The notes below the pieces were generated by a model, which was not told where the DNA came from, ran no database searches, and was given only the letters and a program-made list of their open reading frames with translations. The translations under genes and the position numbers were made by a program. Positions 5,794 through 9,594 of a DNA stretch of 9,594 bases are shown here, one piece after another. This stretch comes from JANYJJ01 sp038241115 (GTDB taxonomy: Bacteria > Pseudomonadota > Gammaproteobacteria > Burkholderiales > Burkholderiaceae_C). The DNA lies in NCBI GenBank assembly GCA_038241115.1, contig JBBRGA010000132.1:1-9594 (forward strand), written 5' to 3'. Every line of letters begins with the position of its first letter. Positions within the stretch are counted from its first letter, which is position 1.

Positions 5794-6669
5794 ATGCAAA
5801 TCGACCTCACAGCGGTGGAAGAGGCCTGCAAAGACCTCTACATCCGTGCCTTGAAAGTGCTGCCGCCTGACATCAAAGCAGGTTTCAGTCGGTTGCAGGG
5901 CAGCGAAAGCGGCCACACCGCGAAGCAGGTGCTTGCCACCATGGTGACCAACATCACCGTCGCTGAATCCACCGACAACCTGCTGTGCCAAGACACCGGC
6001 GTGCCCATTTACAACGTCTGGATAGGCCGCGACGTTCAGGTTGATGGTCAGGCGCTGAAGCAGGCGATACGCCGTGGCTGTGAACGCGCCACGCGCGAGT
6101 ACCCGCTGCGCAGCTCGGTGGTGCACCCGCTGACGCGCCACAACGAACACACCTCGTGCGGCATCGGCGTGCCGGTGATTCACATCGATTTCACCGACAC
6201 GCCGCAGACGCTGGAAATCGAAATGATCCCCAAGGGCAGCGGCTCTGAGAACAACTCGTTCCTGAAGATGGCTGTGCCCGCGGAGGGCATCGACGCGATC
6301 AAGACTTTCGTCATTGACTGCGTGTTGGCGGCGGGTGGCAAAACTTGTCCGCCCACCATCGTCGGCGTGGGCTTGGGCGGCACGTCTGACTTGGTGGTGG
6401 CGCTGGCCAAGCGCGCCGCCACGCGCCCACTGGGCAGCCAATGCGGCGATGCGCAAGGTGCCGCGCTGGAGGCGCAGTTGTCGAAAGCGGTGAACCTGCT
6501 GGGCGTGGGCCCGCAAGGGCTGGGCGGCGACTCCACCGCGTTTGCGGTGCAGATTGAGCTGGCCGCCACCCACATCACCATGAACCCGATTGCGGTGAAC
6601 ATGCAGTGCCACTCGGCCCGGCGCGCGCGCGCCACATTCACGCCGAGCGGCGTCAGCATTGGTTTTTAG
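5794..6669 (+). CDS. Class I fumarase / L-tartrate dehydratase family, alpha subunit
   Basis: This 291-residue protein belongs to the Fe-S hydro-lyase family that adds or removes water at C4-type dicarboxylates (fumarate/malate, tartrate/oxaloacetate; some members also act on mesaconate). Three Cys sit in the family's cluster-ligand motifs: Cys65 in LLCQDTGVP, Cys185 in GGKTCPPTIVGVGLGG and Cys272 in MQCHSARRA. These should hold the oxygen-sensitive [4Fe-4S] cluster. ERATREYPLRSSVVHPLTR and the GSGSENNS segment are also typical. The length fits a separate alpha subunit (E. coli TtdA is about 300), rather than the fused form of about 500-550. The ATG at 5794 is chosen because family similarity begins at QIDLTAVEEACKDLYIRAL. 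A GTG at 5746 would overlap the receptor gene and add an unlikely tail. The beta subunit gene follows 10 nt downstream. Sequence alone does not separate fumarase from tartrate dehydratase or mesaconase. Confidence 0.88.
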   Translation: MQIDLTAVEEACKDLYIRALKVLPPDIKAGFSRLQGSESGHTAKQVLATMVTNITVAESTDNLLCQDTGVPIYNVWIGRDVQVDGQALKQAIRRGCERATREYPLRSSVVHPLTRHNEHTSCGIGVPVIHIDFTDTPQTLEIEMIPKGSGSENNSFLKMAVPAEGIDAIKTFVIDCVLAAGGKTCPPTIVGVGLGGTSDLVVALAKRAATRPLGSQCGDAQGAALEAQLSKAVNLLGVGPQGLGGDSTAFAVQIELAATHITMNPIAVNMQCHSARRARATFTPSGVSIGF

Positions 6670-6679
6670 GGGCCGCTGA

Positions 6680-7291
6680 ATGGCACACCACGAACTCACC
6701 ATGCCGGTCACCGAGGCGCAAGTGCGCTCGCTGCGCGTGAATGACACCGTGACCCTGCAGCGCACGCTGTTCGGCATTCGCGACGCTACGCAAATTCACA
6801 TGTTTGACCGCGGCCGCCGCACGCACTTTGACTTGCGCGGGCATGCGGTGATCCACACCGCACCGAATGTGAAAAAGGTCGAGCCCAGCGCCGACTTTCC
6901 GGCGGGCTACCAGCCCATTTGCGTGGGCACCACCACGTCGGACCGCATGGAGCGTTTCACGCGGCCGTTGATGACTCAGCAAGGCGTGCGCTTGATCGTG
7001 GGCAAGGGCGGCTTGCGCGAAGCTTCGACCGCCGCCTTCAAAGAATTGGGTGGTGCTTATTTGGCCATCGTCGGTGGCACGGCCGCGCTGGAAACCACCT
7101 GGATTGAGCAGATTGAGGCAGTGGACATGGACGACCTGAACCCCGAGTCATTGTGGAAATTTCGCATCCGCGATTTCGGTCCGCTGTTGGTGGCGATGGA
7201 CAGCTTTGGGGCGAGCTTGTACGAGGTGGTGCGCGACGATGCGCAAGCGCGCCGCGCTGAGGTGTTGGCTGGTTTGGGAGTCAAGGCATGA
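6680..7291 (+). CDS. Class I fumarase / L-tartrate dehydratase family, beta subunit
   Basis: This 203-residue partner of the preceding gene corresponds to the C-terminal domain of fused class I fumarases and to TtdB. Visible motifs are FDLRGHAVIHTAPNVKKV (residues 50-67), VGTTTSDRMERF (82-93, with Thr85 and Arg89 in the substrate-binding positions), VGKGGL (107-112, Lys109) and the closing PESLWKFRIRDFGPLLVAMD. Compared with E. coli TtdB, HAGP is replaced by HTAP and GPTTS by GTTTS. The RD-x-x-H segment near the start becomes IRDATQIHMF (33-42), which moves the His by two residues. These changes hint at an altered substrate pocket. AGGGG at 6669-6673 region precedes the ATG at 6680. The TGA overlaps the next ATG by 4 nt, linking the hydratase to the flavoprotein gene. 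Alpha and beta should act together in the cytoplasm as a dimer of heterodimers or similar. Confidence 0.87.
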   Translation: MAHHELTMPVTEAQVRSLRVNDTVTLQRTLFGIRDATQIHMFDRGRRTHFDLRGHAVIHTAPNVKKVEPSADFPAGYQPICVGTTTSDRMERFTRPLMTQQGVRLIVGKGGLREASTAAFKELGGAYLAIVGGTAALETTWIEQIEAVDMDDLNPESLWKFRIRDFGPLLVAMDSFGASLYEVVRDDAQARRAEVLAGLGVKA

Positions 7292-9102
7292 CGCCGTTGT
7301 CAATTTCAAAACAGCCGGCCGATGCGCAGCCTTTCGCTGCGCAAACTTCCGCCATTCGCCGCATTCAAACCGACATCTTGATCTTGGGCTCCGGTGGAGC
7401 TGGCTTGTTCGCGGCGCTGCACGCCCATCAAACCGCGCCCGAGCTGAAGATCACCGTGGCGGTGAAAGGCCTGCTGGGCAAGAGCGGCTGCACACGCATG
7501 GTGCAAGGCGGCTACAACGTCGCGCTGGCCGAAGGCGATTCAGTAGAACGCCACTTCATGGACACCATCGAAGGCAGCAAGTGGCTGGCCGACCAAGACT
7601 TGGCATGGACGCTGGTCACCAAGGCCATCGAGCGCATTCACGAGCTGGAAAACGAGCTGGGCTGCTTTTTTGACCGCAACCCCGACGGCAGCATTCACCA
7701 GAAAGCCTTCGCAGGTCAGACCTTTGACCGCACGGTGCACAAGGGCGACCTGACCGGCATCGAGATCATCAACCGCTTGTCTGAACAAGTGTGGGCGCGC
7801 GGCATCGACAGGCTTGAGGAACACCGCGCCATCGAGCTGGTGAAAACGGCCGACGGCAGCGCGCTGGCCGGTGTGCTGATGATCGATATGCGCGACGGCA
7901 GCTTCGTTTTTGTGCAAGCCAAGGCGGTGTTGCTGGCCACCGGCGGCGGGCCCACCATGTACAAATTTCACACGCCGTCGGGCGACAAAAGCTGTGACGG
8001 CCTGGCGATGGCGTTGCGCGCTGGGCTGTCGCTGCGCGACATGGAAATGGTGCAGTTTCACCCCACCGGTTTGCTGGCAGGCACCGGCACGCGCATGACG
8101 GGCACCGTGCTGGAAGAAGGCTTGCGCGGCGCCGGCGGTTACTTGGTCAACGGCGACAAGCAGCGCTTCATGGCGCACTACGACCCGCGGTTGGAACGGG
8201 CCACGCGCGACATTGTTTCGCGGGCTATTTATTCAGAAATGCGCGCGGGTCGCACCTCTCCCAACGGCGGCGTCTACCTGCAGATGTCGCACCTGGGGCC
8301 CGCCAAAGTGAAGCAGCAATTCAAAGGCATGGTCGAGCGCTGTGCCGATTGCGGTTTTGATCTGGCGGGCGGGCTGGTCGAGGTGGTGCCCACGGCTCAT
8401 TACATGATGGGCGGCCTGGTGTTTCGCGCCGACTGCAGCACCGCGCTGACCGGGCTTTTTGCGGCCGGTGAAGACACCGGCGGCGTGCACGGTGCCAACC
8501 GCTTGGGTGGCAACGGTGTGGCCAACTCCACCGTGTTTGGCGGCATCGCCGGAGACCACATGGCCGCTTGGGTTCGGCAATCTGGCCAGTGGCGCGAACC
8601 TGATGAGGGCGTGATATCGGCCAGCGCTGCGTTGCACGAAGCGCCTTTTTTGCTGAGCACAGCGACCCAAAAAATTGCCAATGCGCCAAGCGCCATCGAG
8701 GCCATTCGCGAGGCGCTGTTTGAATGCATGTGGCAAGACGTTGGCATCCTGCGCACGGCGTCCGGGTTGCAGCGCGCGCTGCACACCTTGGCGGAGTTGG
8801 ACGCGCAGTTGGCGCGCACCGGCGTGGCCGACGGCGACCGCGCCTTCAACCTGAGCTGGCACGATTGGCTGAACCTGCGCAACCTCATTGCCATCAGCCG
8901 CGTGATTGCCACTGCTGCACTGGCCCGCGAAGACTCACGCGGCGCGCACTTCCGCGAAGACCATCCCGAAACCGGCGACCTGCCCAGTTCCACTTACATC
9001 GTCGTCACTCAGACGGCTGCGGGTTTGAGTGTGAAGCGCGAGCCGGTGCACTTCACCCGAGTGGCACCAGGCCAGACAATTCTGCAAGGTGCAGCGGTGT
9101 GA
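7288..9102 (+). CDS. Flavoprotein subunit of a succinate dehydrogenase/fumarate reductase-type complex
   Basis: This 604-residue SdhA/FrdA homologue carries the FAD-binding GSGGAG (residues 34-39) after an N-terminal extension of about 25 residues. The central region has ATGGGPTMYKFHTPSGDKSC and the active-site HPTG (His258). Further on are ATRDIVS (Arg307), PTAHYMMGG (His371) and HGANRLGGNG (Arg405), followed by a helical C-terminal domain from about 460. These four residues correspond by eye to E. coli FrdA His232, Arg287, His355 and Arg390, so dicarboxylate redox chemistry is likely. The covalent-FAD His (FrdA His44) is replaced by Cys68 in SGCTRMVQGG, so FAD is probably non-covalent. The loop after HPTG is about six residues longer than in FrdA, and MTEGCRGEGG becomes LEEGLRGAGG. 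It is the last gene of the operon, overlaps the hydratase beta gene by 4 nt, and should dock on the Fe-S subunit encoded over 3 kb upstream. A cytosolic aspartate oxidase is less likely given the anchors and Fe-S subunit. Confidence 0.9.
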   Translation: MTPLSISKQPADAQPFAAQTSAIRRIQTDILILGSGGAGLFAALHAHQTAPELKITVAVKGLLGKSGCTRMVQGGYNVALAEGDSVERHFMDTIEGSKWLADQDLAWTLVTKAIERIHELENELGCFFDRNPDGSIHQKAFAGQTFDRTVHKGDLTGIEIINRLSEQVWARGIDRLEEHRAIELVKTADGSALAGVLMIDMRDGSFVFVQAKAVLLATGGGPTMYKFHTPSGDKSCDGLAMALRAGLSLRDMEMVQFHPTGLLAGTGTRMTGTVLEEGLRGAGGYLVNGDKQRFMAHYDPRLERATRDIVSRAIYSEMRAGRTSPNGGVYLQMSHLGPAKVKQQFKGMVERCADCGFDLAGGLVEVVPTAHYMMGGLVFRADCSTALTGLFAAGEDTGGVHGANRLGGNGVANSTVFGGIAGDHMAAWVRQSGQWREPDEGVISASAALHEAPFLLSTATQKIANAPSAIEAIREALFECMWQDVGILRTASGLQRALHTLAELDAQLARTGVADGDRAFNLSWHDWLNLRNLIAISRVIATAALAREDSRGAHFREDHPETGDLPSSTYIVVTQTAAGLSVKREPVHFTRVAPGQTILQGAAV

Positions 9103-9109
9103 TGGCACG

Positions 9110-9127
9110 CTGACCCTGCCCGGTCAG
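9110..9127. terminator. Small hairpin just after the flavoprotein gene
   Basis: CTGACC and GGTCAG form a perfect 6-bp stem around the loop CTGCCC, 7 nt after the operon's last stop codon. No U tract follows. It may mark the end of the transcript, but strong intrinsic termination is not supported. Confidence 0.3.
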
Positions 9128-9141
9128 GTATGAATTGCTCC

Positions 9142-9393
9142 CCCTTCGCCCCGCTCGCCCCGTTCGTCCCGCATGTCCCGTTCGTCCCGTACGCCTCGTT
9201 AGTCCCGAATGCCTCGTTGGTCCCGTACCCCCCGTTCGTCCCGTACGCCCTGTTCGTCCCGAATGCCTCGTTAGTCCCGAATGCCTCGTTAGTCCCGTAC
9301 TCCCCGTTCGTCCCGTACGCCTCGTTAGTCCCGTATGCCTCGTTAATCCCGTACCCCCCGTTCGTCCCGTATGCCCCGTTCGCCCTGAGGTAT
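9142..9393. repeat. 18-bp tandem repeat array, about 14 units
   Basis: The units follow the pattern YCG TTM GTC CCG WAY GCC. The two main forms are CCGTTCGTCCCGTACGCC (9178, 9232, 9304) and TCGTTAGTCCCGAATGCC (9196, 9268). GTCCCG, or ATCCCG once, recurs exactly every 18 bp from 9166 to 9364. Each unit is itself two similar 9-mers. The forms alternate roughly as A-B-B', giving an imperfect 54-bp higher-order period. The first unit (9142) and last (9376) are degenerate, and the last passes into a palindromic element. Because the unit is a multiple of three, reading frames stay open through the array; this is not evidence of a protein. Confidence 0.9.
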
Positions 9394-9402
9394 CGAAGGG
9401 TC
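9376..9402. repeat. REP-like palindromic intergenic element at the end of the tandem array
   Basis: The stretch begins CCGTTCGCCCTGAGG and ends TATCGAAGGGTC, with CCCT...AGGG arms. It closely resembles the CCGTTCGCCCTGAGCnTGTCGAAGGG motif that I recall as scattered between genes in many Comamonadaceae and related genomes. The internal part differs (GGTA in place of the longer symmetric core), so it may be a decayed copy. Confidence 0.5.
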
Positions 9403-9530
9403 AGCGCAAGAGGCGAACGCGTCTGCGCTCTGCTTCAAACGACGTTCGCATCGATGGGCCGAAACAACGAAGCGGTGACGTTCCTGGGCCTGACGATTTC
9501 CGTCGTGCCGTCTACGCTCGCTCAAGCGCC

Positions 9531-9594
9531 ATGATCGACATGCCTTGGGCCACGCTGGCCGCTGTGGCCCTCACCCTGGTGCTGGCCTACACCG
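9531..9594 (+). CDS. N-terminus of a membrane protein, possibly TauE/SafE type (runs off the right edge)
   Basis: From the ATG at 9531 the frame is open to the window end, giving 21 residues (MIDMPWATLAAVALTLVLAY then T). A second in-frame ATG at 9540 is an alternative start. The segment is a hydrophobic first membrane helix. The combination of a short polar start with this helix resembles TauE/SafE-type anion exporters, but 21 residues cannot establish a family. No strong ribosome binding site is visible. The gene is separated from the sdh-like operon by the repeat array and is probably transcribed on its own. Confidence 0.4.
   Translation, partial: MIDMPWATLAAVALTLVLAYT

Noticed and set aside
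5743..6777. A long minus-strand frame of 344 codons opposite the hydratase alpha gene
   Set aside because: It lies entirely opposite clearly recognisable coding sequence, is rich in His, Arg and Ala as expected for an antisense reading of GC-rich DNA, and matches no family.
7540..8862. Two minus-strand frames of about 210 codons (7540-8178 and 8233-8862) opposite the flavoprotein gene
   Set aside because: Both are antisense readings of strongly conserved SdhA-type sequence, with no recognisable domains.
9142..9402. Possible CRISPR array
   Set aside because: Units are contiguous 18-mers with no unique spacers and no cas genes nearby.
9130..9534. A 134-codon plus-strand frame through the tandem repeat (PFVPYASLVPN-type repeats)
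   Set aside because: The 18-bp unit is a multiple of three, so frames stay open automatically. There is no good ribosome binding site, the second half is unrelated to the first, and nothing resembles a known protein.

Overview
The window looks like a GC-rich betaproteobacterial chromosome, most likely from the family Comamonadaceae. That placement is inferred from codon bias, a Bug-type periplasmic receptor, the LysR and operon style, and a CCGTTCGCCCTGAG...TCGAAGGG type intergenic repeat. No marker gene fixes the genus.

Bases 1-2052 are accessory, degraded DNA. A partial IS1634-type transposase gene runs off the left edge. It appears to belong to an element that interrupts an IS481-type transposase gene, which has lost its C-terminal half. 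To the right lies a BrnT/BrnA toxin-antitoxin locus. The toxin reading frame is broken by a one-base loss in a T run, and no normal start codon is visible. The BrnA antitoxin is intact. A 22-bp imperfect dyad lies just upstream of brnT and is a candidate operator.

Bases 2109-9102 hold a metabolic locus: a LysR-type regulator read divergently from seven tightly packed plus-strand genes. In order they encode an Fe-S subunit (SdhB/FrdB type), two small membrane anchors (SdhC/SdhD type), a Bug-family periplasmic receptor, the alpha and beta subunits of a two-subunit Fe-S hydro-lyase (class I fumarase / L-tartrate dehydratase family), and a flavoprotein (SdhA/FrdA type). The flavoprotein gene is therefore separated from its Fe-S partner by the receptor and the hydratase. 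Three junctions are 4-nt start/stop overlaps, which supports a single operon. Together the products could import a C4-type dicarboxylate (or analogue) and interconvert the saturated acid, the unsaturated acid and the hydroxy acid, with electrons exchanged with quinone. The flavoprotein has Cys where covalent-FAD homologues have His, and several substrate-site residues differ from E. coli FrdA. The substrate may therefore not be plain succinate/fumarate, or the enzyme may favour reduction. This is the most interesting system in the window.

Bases 9103-9530 contain a small hairpin, then an 18-bp tandem repeat of about 14 units with a rough 54-bp higher-order pattern. The array merges into a REP-like palindromic element. 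At the right edge a hydrophobic N-terminus, possibly a TauE/SafE-type membrane protein, begins.
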